From contig JASLJB010000004.1 of the NCBI GenBank assembly GCA_030152605.1, positions 1 to 5,156 on the forward strand: a DNA stretch of 5,156 nucleotides, written 5' to 3'. This stretch comes from Acinetobacter sp. (GTDB taxonomy: Bacteria > Pseudomonadota > Gammaproteobacteria > Pseudomonadales > Moraxellaceae). Under the pieces are notes generated by a model. It worked only from the letters and a program-made list of their open reading frames with translations, was not told the DNA's origin and made no database searches. Each line of letters begins with the position of its first letter. Position 1 is the stretch's first letter. Shown here in pieces: positions 1 to 5,054 of the stretch. The position numbers were made by a program, and so were the translations under genes.

Positions 1-63
1 ATCAAAAAATTTGATCCAAAAATCCGTCAACACGTGATTTTCAAAGAAGCTAAAATTAAATAA
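1..63 (+). CDS. rpmG: 50S ribosomal protein L33, C-terminal end (partial)
   Basis: The first 20 codons of the window are in frame and end at a TAA at 61-63. They read as the C-terminal tail of bacterial ribosomal protein L33: a KKFDP segment, then a basic stretch ending EAKIK. L33 is a small (about 51 aa) large-subunit protein near the E site, so about 30 N-terminal residues lie outside the window. In gammaproteobacteria rpmG normally follows rpmB (L28), so this is probably the end of an rpmBG operon. An intrinsic terminator follows 19 bases after the stop. The identification rests on sequence recognition of a short tail, but the match to the Acinetobacter/Pseudomonas-type L33 ending is strong. 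Confidence 0.9.
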   Translation: MKKFDPKIRQHVIFKEAKIK

Positions 64-78
64 TTTTAGTATTCTGAA

Positions 79-111
79 AAATAACGGCTTCATCAGGAGT
101 CGTTTTTTTTT
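79..111 (+). terminator. Rho-independent terminator of rpmG
   Basis: Arms 83-90 (AACGGCTT) and 97-104 (GAGTCGTT) pair over 8 bp with two G-U wobbles around a 6-nt loop. The T-run continues from 103 to 111. It lies just after the rpmG stop and points the same way. More T-tracts follow downstream (115-140). Confidence 0.85.
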
Positions 112-239
112 GCATTTTTTTTGTCTTTTTGCTCTTTTTTCCACCTTTGAGTTGTTAAACTTTCCTCACTTTATTTTTTGTGCTTGGTTTTTGAACCTCT
201 TCTGCATTGCAGTATCCCCCTCCCACCCTAGCCCACCTT

Positions 240-243
240 GGAG
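240..243 (+). promoter_or_regulatory. Ribosome binding site fixing the GTG start of ybaL
   Basis: GGAG at 240-243 is six bases before the GTG at 250. An in-frame TGA sits at 247-249, directly before that GTG, so translation in this frame cannot begin further upstream. The next in-frame ATG is codon 50, past the first membrane segments. Confidence 0.75.
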
Positions 244-249
244 TATTGA

Positions 250-1962
250 GTGCCACATGAAGTCGATTTGATCATATTGCTCGCCGCAGGATTTGGTATC
301 GCCCTCGTTTTTGGTTATATCGCAGCACGGCTCAGGCTCCCTCCATTGATCGGTTATCTTATCGCCGGGATCGTGATCAGCCCCAATACACCCGGCATGG
401 TGGCAGACATTGCACTGGCCAACCAACTCGCAGAACTCGGCGTGATGTTCCTCATGTTTGGGGTAGGCATGCATTTCTCGATCAACGATCTACTTCAAGT
501 TCGACGCATTGCACTCCCCGGCGCAATCCTGCAAATCACCGTTGCCACCATACTGGGGATGCTGGTCTCCCTGTATTGGGGCTGGAGCTTTGGTTCGGCA
601 CTGGTATTTGGCCTAACCTTATCCTGCGCCAGCACCGTGGTCCTACTGAAAGCGCTCGGTGATCGCGGCGTACTCGACTCGGTAAACGGTAAAATCGCAG
701 TCGGCTGGCTCTTGGTTGAAGATTTGGTCATGGTCTTGGTCTTGGTACTCCTGCCTGCCGTGGCGGTATTGCTCGGTGGGCACGCACCCGAAGGGCATGA
801 CAGTTCACAAAACATCTGGCTCACGCTCCTGATCACATTACTCAAAGTCACCGGCTTTATCGCCTTTATGCTGATCGTGGGCAAACGCCTGATTCCGATG
901 ATCATGCAATATGTCGCGCGACTGGGTTCACGTGAACTGTTTACCCTGACCGTAGTCGCCGCTGCAGTCTCGATCGCCTATGGCTCTTATGCTATTTTCG
1001 GGGTCTCCATGGCACTCGGCGCATTCTTCGCCGGTATGGTGGTCAAAGAGTCAGACTTTAGTCATCGCGCTGAAGAAGAAACCCTCCCCCTACGTGAAAT
1101 TTTCACCATTTTGTTCTTTGTTTCCGTCGGTATGCTGTTCGACCCAAGCATCATCATTGAGCAACCGCTACATATTTTGGCCGTGATCGCGATCATCATG
1201 CTAGGTAAAACCCTGGCCGCTATGGCGTTGGTGCTATGCTTCCGCTACCCACTTAACACGGCGCTCACCGTCGGTGCCAGTTTGGCGCAAATCGGGGAAT
1301 TTTCCTTTATCTTGGCCACGCTTGGGATGTCGCTCGGACTACTCAGCAGTGAAGCGCAAAACCTGATCTTGGCCGGCGCGCTATTTTCGATCACGCTGAA
1401 TTCATTTTTATTTTCCGCGATTGAACCAGTGCAGAACTGGATTCGACAACGCTCCCATCTTGCGCGACTGTTGGAACGCAGCAATGACCCCTTAGCCATG
1501 CTGCCAGATGAAGTTGATCAGGACTATTTGCGCGATCAAGTGGTGATCGTTGGACACGGTGAAGTCGGCGGTCACATCACCCGAAGCTTAATGCAAGACC
1601 AGATCAAAGTGGTCATCGCTGAAGAAAATCGTGAGATCGTCGAAAACTTACGTGAAAAAGGTATTGCAGCGGTTTCAGGTAGCGCCACCGAACCTGGTGT
1701 CCTGATTCAAGCGCATATTCAGCATGCACGCCTGTTGGTGATCTCACCGATGGATATTTTAGATATCCATAAAATCATCGATACCGCCAAACTGCTCAAT
1801 CCACATATTCAAGTTTTGGTCTGCGCCGAAACCAAAGCTGAAGCCGAAGTGATTCGCGCCGAAGGTCTCGGTGATGTTTACTATGCCAAAGAGGAGATGG
1901 CCCGAAATATGACTGGTCACATTCTCAATCAAATTCAGCTGGCGCATCAATCACAACACTAA
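250..1962 (+). CDS. ybaL: YbaL/Kef-type CPA2 cation:proton antiporter with RCK domain
   Basis: This 570-aa inner-membrane protein belongs to the monovalent cation:proton antiporter-2 (KefB/KefC/YbaL) family, which is predicted to exchange K+ (or Na+) for H+. Residues 1-395 form the hydrophobic Na+/H+-exchanger domain with about 12 membrane segments. Family signatures are LGVMFLMFGVGMHF (63-76), STVVLLKAL (128-136), the VEDLV motif with acidic E156-D157 in the transport core, and LAQIGEF (345-351). After a linker (396-428) comes a cytoplasmic RCK/TrkA-N Rossmann domain (about 429-555): glycine loop GHGEVG at 435-440 and acidic E458/E459 at the end of the second strand, typical of NAD(H)- or nucleotide-binding RCK domains. 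Alignment from memory with E. coli YbaL (558 aa) is near-continuous over the full length, which supports completeness. Translation starts at GTG. The gene is GC-rich compared with the orphan gene at 3718. The transported ion and physiological role are not shown by the sequence. Confidence 0.93.
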   Translation: MPHEVDLIILLAAGFGIALVFGYIAARLRLPPLIGYLIAGIVISPNTPGMVADIALANQLAELGVMFLMFGVGMHFSINDLLQVRRIALPGAILQITVATILGMLVSLYWGWSFGSALVFGLTLSCASTVVLLKALGDRGVLDSVNGKIAVGWLLVEDLVMVLVLVLLPAVAVLLGGHAPEGHDSSQNIWLTLLITLLKVTGFIAFMLIVGKRLIPMIMQYVARLGSRELFTLTVVAAAVSIAYGSYAIFGVSMALGAFFAGMVVKESDFSHRAEEETLPLREIFTILFFVSVGMLFDPSIIIEQPLHILAVIAIIMLGKTLAAMALVLCFRYPLNTALTVGASLAQIGEFSFILATLGMSLGLLSSEAQNLILAGALFSITLNSFLFSAIEPVQNWIRQRSHLARLLERSNDPLAMLPDEVDQDYLRDQVVIVGHGEVGGHITRSLMQDQIKVVIAEENREIVENLREKGIAAVSGSATEPGVLIQAHIQHARLLVISPMDILDIHKIIDTAKLLNPHIQVLVCAETKAEAEVIRAEGLGDVYYAKEEMARNMTGHILNQIQLAHQSQH

Positions 1963-1977
1963 AGACCAGCGCACAAC

Positions 1978-2006
1978 AAAAAAGACCACGCATAGCGTGG
2001 TCTTTT
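1978..2006. terminator. Bidirectional terminator between ybaL and the FAH-family gene
   Basis: A perfect 12-bp stem (1980-1991 with 1995-2006) closes a 3-nt ATA loop. The plus strand ends in TTTT. On the minus strand the stem is followed by six T residues (the A-run at 1978-1983). It sits 15 bases after the ybaL stop and 22 bases beyond the end of the convergent gene, so it can end transcription from both sides. Confidence 0.92.
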
Positions 2007-2028
2007 CGATTGAGATCAACTCATTCAA

Positions 2029-2667
2029 TCAAAGCACATGGGTCTGCCAGACAAAGTCTTGGCTTTGGCCCTTCAGGGTCATTTTCAACTGATCCCCCGA
2101 ATGCAATGCCGCCACACCTGCAGGTGTACCGGTCATGATCACATCCCCCGGCTCCAAGCTAAAGATCTGATTAATCTCAACCAACAAGGACCCAATATCA
2201 AAGATCATGTTAGCCGTATTGCCGGACTGACGTAATTGACCATTGATTTCAAACTGATACTGCACCTGTGTCCAATCTTGGATTTCTTTGACATCCACCC
2301 AATCAGCCAACACACAAGAACCATCATACGCCTTGGCACGCTCCCAAGGTTGTCCCTTGGTTTTGAGTTGCTCTTGTAACTCTCTCAAAGTCAGATCCAG
2401 ACCCAGTGTCACCGCACCCACAGCTGCCAAGGCCTGTGCAGGATCAGTCACCTGCTTTAAAGGCTGATCGATACGCAAGCTCAGCTCACACTCATAATGA
2501 CAATTGCCCCAGACCGGATTCCATGAAACACCCGCATCCAAAGTACTTAAACTACTCGGTGGCTTGATAAATAACACCGCCTGATCTGGAATCGCATTAC
2601 CCAGTTCCTTGGCATGATCGGCATAGTTACGACCTACGCAGATGATTTTACTCGGACGTGTTGTCAT
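2029..2667 (-). CDS. Fumarylacetoacetate hydrolase family protein (FAHD1/YcgM-like)
   Basis: This 212-aa single-domain FAH-superfamily enzyme is close in length and sequence to E. coli YcgM (219 aa) and human FAHD1, an acylpyruvate hydrolase / oxaloacetate decarboxylase. By alignment from memory all FAHD1 active-site positions are present: the H18-E21 pair in GRNYADHAKE (FAHD1 H30/E33), metal ligands E59 and E61 in HYECEL and D91 in GLDLTLRE, then Q98, K112 (FAHD1 K123) and the TGTPAGV loop at 179-185. An active Mg2+/Mn2+-dependent hydrolase or decarboxylase acting on a 2-oxo or 1,3-dicarbonyl acid is therefore likely. The exact substrate cannot be read from sequence. The start ATG has a GGGAG Shine-Dalgarno (2673-2677 on the minus strand) five bases upstream. 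It begins 54 bases after the YcxB-like gene with no terminator between, so the two are probably co-transcribed. Neither the hpc nor the tyrosine-degradation genes that often accompany larger FAH enzymes are present. Confidence 0.9.
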   Translation of the reverse strand: MTTRPSKIICVGRNYADHAKELGNAIPDQAVLFIKPPSSLSTLDAGVSWNPVWGNCHYECELSLRIDQPLKQVTDPAQALAAVGAVTLGLDLTLRELQEQLKTKGQPWERAKAYDGSCVLADWVDVKEIQDWTQVQYQFEINGQLRQSGNTANMIFDIGSLLVEINQIFSLEPGDVIMTGTPAGVAALHSGDQLKMTLKGQSQDFVWQTHVL

Positions 2668-2710
2668 GAGTACTCCCTATTTTTCTGTGCTGTGATTCAA
2701 ACGAGATAGC

Positions 2711-2735
2711 CCTTTAAAGCATTAACGCTTAAAGG
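2711..2735 (-). other. Hairpin over the stop codon of the YcxB-like gene
   Basis: CCTTTAAAGC (2711-2720) and GCTTAAAGG (2727-2735) pair over nine base pairs with one bulged A and a 6-nt loop. No U-tract follows on either strand, so it does not look like an intrinsic terminator. It could act in RNA processing or as a partial pause between the two genes, or be chance. Confidence 0.3.
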
Positions 2736-3222
2736 TATTTTCAAATAAAGTTTGTTCTACGGTTGTAGCAAAAGCACGTTTCGGCACGATGACCACAGTT
2801 TTATTTTTTAATTCGAGCATATAGGTCAGCTTACCCACCGCATAGCGCTGCACATCTGCGTATTGAATCACTTGCTTTGGACGACCACTGCTAAACAGTT
2901 CAGCATAGTCTTGAAACAGATCAATACCTTGCTCGCTTTTGCCAAATTGGTATTTGATAAATTGACGCTTAAACATCATCGGCAAGAACCAATAGCGCAT
3001 CGCGGTCTGGAGTACCAAGAAAAACACCCCCAGTGCCACATAATAACGACCTACGCCTTCAAGTCCTAAATAGATCCCCCACGCGATAATCAACACGCTC
3101 ACCAAAGGGGTGAAAAATCGGGTCAGTTGTTTTTTACCAAAGGTTGCCAATGAGAAACCATCTTGGGATTCTTCTAAATTTAAAAAATAACGTAAACGCA
3201 GATCTGGTTTTTTTTCTGACAT
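2722..3222 (-). CDS. YcxB-like family membrane protein
   Basis: This is a 166-aa protein of unknown function. Residues 1-35 are polar and start with a basic MSEKK. Two adjacent hydrophobic segments at about 36-55 and 58-78 form a membrane hairpin. A soluble C-terminal region (about 85-166) ends in the VPKRAF motif (146-151) followed by a polar helix. This layout, two membrane spans then a small domain carrying a PKRAF-like motif, is that of the YcxB-like family (PF14317), named after Bacillus YcxB; no biochemical role is established. The start ATG is the first one after an in-frame stop upstream, but no clear Shine-Dalgarno precedes it. It is the first gene of a probable two-gene minus-strand unit with the FAH-family enzyme. 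No convincing promoter was found: TAATAT boxes occur in the 80 bases upstream but lack good -35 partners. Confidence 0.8.
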   Translation of the reverse strand: MSEKKPDLRLRYFLNLEESQDGFSLATFGKKQLTRFFTPLVSVLIIAWGIYLGLEGVGRYYVALGVFFLVLQTAMRYWFLPMMFKRQFIKYQFGKSEQGIDLFQDYAELFSSGRPKQVIQYADVQRYAVGKLTYMLELKNKTVVIVPKRAFATTVEQTLFENTFKR

Positions 3223-3333
3223 TTTAAAGTCAACACCGTGGATATTAAGAATGTTCAGATATTACACCAGATCAGCTCAATTCTTTATTGTTTTCATATC
3301 TAGCACCAAAGTCACCCACCAAATTCCAGGCAC

Positions 3334-3358
3334 AAAAAAACCGCGAAATTCGCGGTTT
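3334..3358 (-). terminator. Rho-independent terminator of the lone tRNA-Arg
   Basis: On the minus strand an AAACCGCG stem (arms 3338-3345 and 3351-3358, AAATT loop on the plus strand) is followed by a T-run from the A7 at 3334-3340. It lies 11 bases past the tRNA 3' end and points the same way. Confidence 0.88.
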
Positions 3359-3369
3359 GATTATTCAAG

Positions 3370-3446
3370 TGGTGCGCTCAGAGAGATTCGAACTCCCGAC
3401 CCCTTAGTTCGTAGCCAAGTGCTCTATCCAGCTGAGCTATGAGCGC
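3370..3446 (-). tRNA. tRNA-Arg(ACG), copy 1
   Basis: This 77-nt tRNA has encoded CCA. The acceptor stem is GCGCTCA/TGAGCGC, the D-arm GCTC/GAGC, the anticodon stem CTTGG/CTAAG with loop CTACGAA (anticodon ACG, normally edited to ICG to read CGU/CGC/CGA), and the T-arm GGGAG/CTCTC with TTCGAAT. Its sequence is identical to the two copies at 4483 and 4608. Unlike those, it is not in the Ser-Arg-Arg unit: it has its own promoter and terminator. Confidence 0.97.
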
Positions 3447-3463
3447 GATACTTGATGGAGCGC

Positions 3464-3491
3464 ATTATACGCATTTTTCCACTTTTGATAA
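3464..3491 (-). promoter_or_regulatory. Promoter of the lone tRNA-Arg
   Basis: On the minus strand a consensus -10 TATAAT (3469-3464) lies 16 bases after a TTATCA -35 (3491-3486). The -10 is followed by a GC-rich discriminator, GCGC, typical of stable-RNA promoters under stringent control. The predicted start is near 3457, about 11 bases before the tRNA. Confidence 0.75.
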
Positions 3492-3567
3492 GTGATATTT
3501 TTAATTTTTAATCTCAACTGCTGATCTATTGAGCATATCGCTTAAGTCAGAGTAATTTAGAAGCAAT

Positions 3568-3580
3568 CTTGTGACACAAG
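3568..3580. promoter_or_regulatory. Palindrome upstream of the orphan gene promoter (possible operator)
   Basis: CTTGTG-A-CACAAG is a perfect 6+1+6 inverted repeat centred at 3574. It lies about 50 bases before the -35 box of the orphan gene and on the divergent side from the tRNA-Arg promoter. GCTTAA (3540-3545) and TTAAGC (3581-3586) form a wider inverted pair around it. A regulator site is a guess from symmetry and position only. Confidence 0.3.
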
Positions 3581-3628
3581 TTAAGCCAACAAATTCAAAA
3601 ACCTCAGACGCAAATAAAATTTAACCAG

Positions 3629-3657
3629 TTGATAACACTAAAGATTGCAGCTATATT
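3629..3657 (+). promoter_or_regulatory. Sigma70-type promoter of the orphan membrane gene
   Basis: TTGATA (3629-3634) and TATATT (3652-3657) are separated by exactly 17 bases; each box matches five of six consensus positions. Predicted transcription begins near 3664, giving a leader of about 54 bases before the ATG at 3718. Confidence 0.72.
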
Positions 3658-3717
3658 CAATGCCGTTATTTTAATCAATATATTCACGCTCAAGAACAAA
3701 CTATAGCGCTCAACATA

Positions 3718-4383
3718 ATGCACAATAAAGATGGTCGACTCGAACACCTCATACTATTATTCGTAAAGTTTGGATTTTTAAGCATGATGTTCATGGCAGT
3801 CAATAGCTCATTCCATGCCAAGCTCAATGACTACACTGCAAATCAAGAACAAAACTGGAAGCTCATCAACATTAAATTCGACCCAACTTCCTTTAAATAT
3901 CATCTTAGCAATCACAGACCTGCAGGTTATAAAATCTACATCACCAACCAAGAGCAAACGCTTTATAACGGCTATTGCGGTGCAATGAAGGCTTTTTGTC
4001 ACGGTCTCGACAAAAGTCAATACACATTATATTCATTCGACTTTTATGTTCGCTACGACCCTCAGCATCCAGTTGAATACCACAATAAATATGTACTCAA
4101 AACTATCCACTATCTAGATAAGCATCAAAACATACATAGTGTTGATCGTATTGTCCAAGCACCTGATACCCCACAAGCAAACAAAAGTATGAAAAAAAGA
4201 TTTTGGACGTTCTTTATCTTCACTTTCGCTATTTATAACTTCTTCTTATTCTTGATGTATTTCTCTATTCACCATGAAAACCCAACAATTTCCAAGCTCA
4301 ATTTTTGGATTTTCAACCTTTTAAGCATTGGATTAGGGCTAAATTATCTTTATTTCATCACGCTATTTTTAATTTATACCTAA
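3718..4383 (+). CDS. Orphan AT-rich membrane protein of unknown function
   Basis: This 221-aa protein is not one I recognise. A hydrophobic segment at about 10-29 is followed by a polar, aromatic-rich region of about 130 residues (30-158) with many Tyr, His, Asn and Lys and only two cysteines (C87 and C94), then two hydrophobic segments at about 162-183 and 196-220, ending almost at the C-terminus. If the N-terminus is cytoplasmic, the polar region is periplasmic and the cysteines could form a disulfide. However, the basic KSMKKR before the second segment would then be outside, against the positive-inside rule, so topology is uncertain. The ATG is the first start codon after an in-frame stop at 3622, but its Shine-Dalgarno is poor. 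A good promoter at 3629-3657 supports expression. Two sampled 60-base rows have about 30% G+C against about 60% in two rows of ybaL. It lies alone, opposite in strand to and between two tRNA-Arg units. It is probably a real gene because of length, membrane pattern and promoter. Confidence 0.72.
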   Translation: MHNKDGRLEHLILLFVKFGFLSMMFMAVNSSFHAKLNDYTANQEQNWKLINIKFDPTSFKYHLSNHRPAGYKIYITNQEQTLYNGYCGAMKAFCHGLDKSQYTLYSFDFYVRYDPQHPVEYHNKYVLKTIHYLDKHQNIHSVDRIVQAPDTPQANKSMKKRFWTFFIFTFAIYNFFLFLMYFSIHHENPTISKLNFWIFNLLSIGLGLNYLYFITLFLIYT

Positions 4384-4447
4384 ACTCAACACCACAATGT
4401 AAGCATCACATTCACAAGCAATCAAACACATACCAAATTTCAGGCAC

Positions 4448-4471
4448 AAAAAAACCGCAATTAAGCGGTTT
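4448..4471 (-). terminator. Rho-independent terminator of the Ser-Arg-Arg tRNA unit
   Basis: On the minus strand an AAACCGC stem (arms 4452-4458 and 4465-4471, 6-nt loop) leads into a T7 run (A-run 4448-4454). It lies 11 bases after the 3' end of the nearest tRNA-Arg. It also faces the end of the orphan gene at 4383, but has only a short T-run in that direction. Confidence 0.85.
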
Positions 4472-4482
4472 AATCATCAAGT

Positions 4483-4559
4483 TGGTGCGCTCAGAGAGAT
4501 TCGAACTCCCGACCCCTTAGTTCGTAGCCAAGTGCTCTATCCAGCTGAGCTATGAGCGC
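4483..4559 (-). tRNA. tRNA-Arg(ACG), copy 2
   Basis: This 77-nt tRNA with encoded CCA is identical to copies 1 and 3, with anticodon loop CTACGAA (ACG). It is the last gene of the Ser-Arg-Arg unit, 48 bases after copy 3, and the terminator at 4448-4471 follows it. Confidence 0.97.
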
Positions 4560-4574
4560 GATACTTGTGTGTCA

Positions 4575-4590
4575 TAACGACGTTTCGTTA
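4575..4590. other. Small hairpin in the spacer between tRNA-Arg copies 2 and 3
   Basis: TAACGA (4575-4580) and TCGTTA (4585-4590) pair over 6 bp around a CGTT loop. There is no U-tract. In a polycistronic tRNA precursor such a spacer hairpin could be a processing site, but it is short and may be chance. Confidence 0.3.
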
Positions 4591-4607
4591 AATCGATTTA
4601 TTTAAAT

Positions 4608-4684
4608 TGGTGCGCTCAGAGAGATTCGAACTCCCGACCCCTTAGTTCGTAGCCAAGTGCTCTATCCAGCTGAGCTATGAGCGC
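4608..4684 (-). tRNA. tRNA-Arg(ACG), copy 3
   Basis: This 77-nt tRNA with encoded CCA has the same sequence and cloverleaf as the other two copies. It is the middle gene of the Ser-Arg-Arg unit, 16 bases after the tRNA-Ser 3' end. No promoter-like sequence fits in that gap, so it is co-transcribed with tRNA-Ser. Confidence 0.97.
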
Positions 4685-4700
4685 ATCGTAAAATAAATCG

Positions 4701-4790
4701 TGGCGGTGAGAGAGGGATTCGAACCCTCGATACAGTTACCCGTATGCGTCCTTAGCAGGGACGTGGTTTCAGCCACTCACCCATCTCACC
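4701..4790 (-). tRNA. tRNA-Ser(GCT)
   Basis: This 90-nt class II tRNA has encoded CCA. The acceptor stem is GGTGAGA/TCTCACC with discriminator G. The anticodon stem CGTCC/GGACG carries loop CTGCTAA (anticodon GCT, reads AGU/AGC). A long variable arm follows, as in serine tRNAs, and the T-arm is GAGGG/CCCTC with TTCGAAT. It is the first gene of the Ser-Arg-Arg unit. Confidence 0.97.
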
Positions 4791-4802
4791 GAACGAGGCG
4801 CC

Positions 4803-4831
4803 ATAATACAAAGTTCTTATCAACTGTTCAA
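4803..4831 (-). promoter_or_regulatory. Promoter of the Ser-Arg-Arg tRNA unit
   Basis: On the minus strand TTGAAC (4831-4826), a 17-base spacer and TATTAT (4808-4803) precede tRNA-Ser. A GC-rich discriminator, GGCGCC, follows the -10, as expected for a growth-rate- and ppGpp-controlled stable-RNA promoter. The predicted start is near 4796, about 6 bases before the tRNA. T-tracts spaced one helical turn apart lie further upstream (4875-4910). Confidence 0.72.
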
Positions 4832-5054
4832 GGGATGAAGTCAAAAAAAACCTGCCTTTTTGATCGATTAAATGTTTTTTAACCGTTTTTGCCACTTTTG
4901 CTGTTTTTTTATGCGCATTTGCGCCACAAAAAATAGTTTGCCTGAGACACACGCAGAAAAATTGGATTAAAAAACACATTATTGCAATCATTTACGTGCA
5001 GTCTAATGCCGCATGACTTATGCTAAAGCCATCTGCTGAAATGAAATTAAAGTC

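Larger units (their letters stand above)
3318..3454 (-). repeat. Direct repeat copy 1 (tRNA-Arg, terminator and flanks)
   Basis: This ~137-bp block matches 4432-4567 in the same orientation. The tRNA (77 bp) and the next 8 bases on its 5' side (GATACTTG) are identical. On the 3' side about 50 bases are similar, including ACCAAATT, CAGGCAC, the A7 run and the hairpin. Differences cluster in the hairpin loop and the bases between hairpin and tRNA. Similarity stops abruptly beyond both ends. Confidence 0.85.
4432..4567 (-). repeat. Direct repeat copy 2 (tRNA-Arg, terminator and flanks)
   Basis: This is the partner of 3318-3454, offset by 1113-1114 bases with a single-base length difference between terminator and tRNA. 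Together the copies bracket about 977 bp that contain the orphan gene and the promoter of the lone tRNA-Arg. The third tRNA-Arg (4608-4684) shares only the tRNA itself, not these flanks. Confidence 0.85.

Noticed and set aside
147..175. TTGAGT-17-TTTATT as a ybaL promoter
   Set aside because: Each box matches only four of six consensus positions in a very T-rich stretch where such matches are expected by chance.
166..474. Minus-strand open frame of 102 codons over the start of ybaL
   Set aside because: It is a shadow of the ybaL coding sequence with a composition rich in Cys and His, and no promoter or known family.
2113..2126. 14-bp perfect palindrome ACACCTGCAGGTGT
   Set aside because: It falls in codons for the conserved TPAGV part of the FAH active-site loop, so coding constraint is a sufficient explanation.
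3251..3442. Open frame of 63 codons reading through the tRNA-Arg complement
   Set aside because: Its second half is simply the antisense of tRNA-Arg and the terminator; such frames are a known source of false proteins. No promoter or ribosome binding site supports it.
3447..4482. Integrative element with att sites in the tRNA-Arg gene
   Set aside because: No integrase, excisionase or transposase is encoded, and the repeats are whole tRNA blocks, not the 3' tRNA fragments expected for att sites. It is kept only as a repeat-bracketed region.
4305..4520. Open frame of 71 codons overlapping the orphan gene end and tRNA-Arg copy 2
   Set aside because: It overlaps the orphan gene in another frame and ends in the tRNA antisense (SERFELPTP-type tail), a typical annotation artefact.
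3370..4684. Three regularly repeated 77-bp units considered as a CRISPR-like array
   Set aside because: Each repeat folds into a complete tRNA-Arg cloverleaf with encoded CCA, spacings are unequal and no cas genes are present.
4700..4882. Open frame of 60 codons over the tRNA-Ser complement
   Set aside because: The GFEPS-type start is the standard antisense translation of a serine tRNA. It is fully explained by the tRNA and its promoter region.
4910..4933. GCGC-ATTT-GCGC hairpin between T- and A-runs upstream of rnr
   Set aside because: The stem is only 4 bp with mismatches before the T/A runs, too weak to call a terminator.
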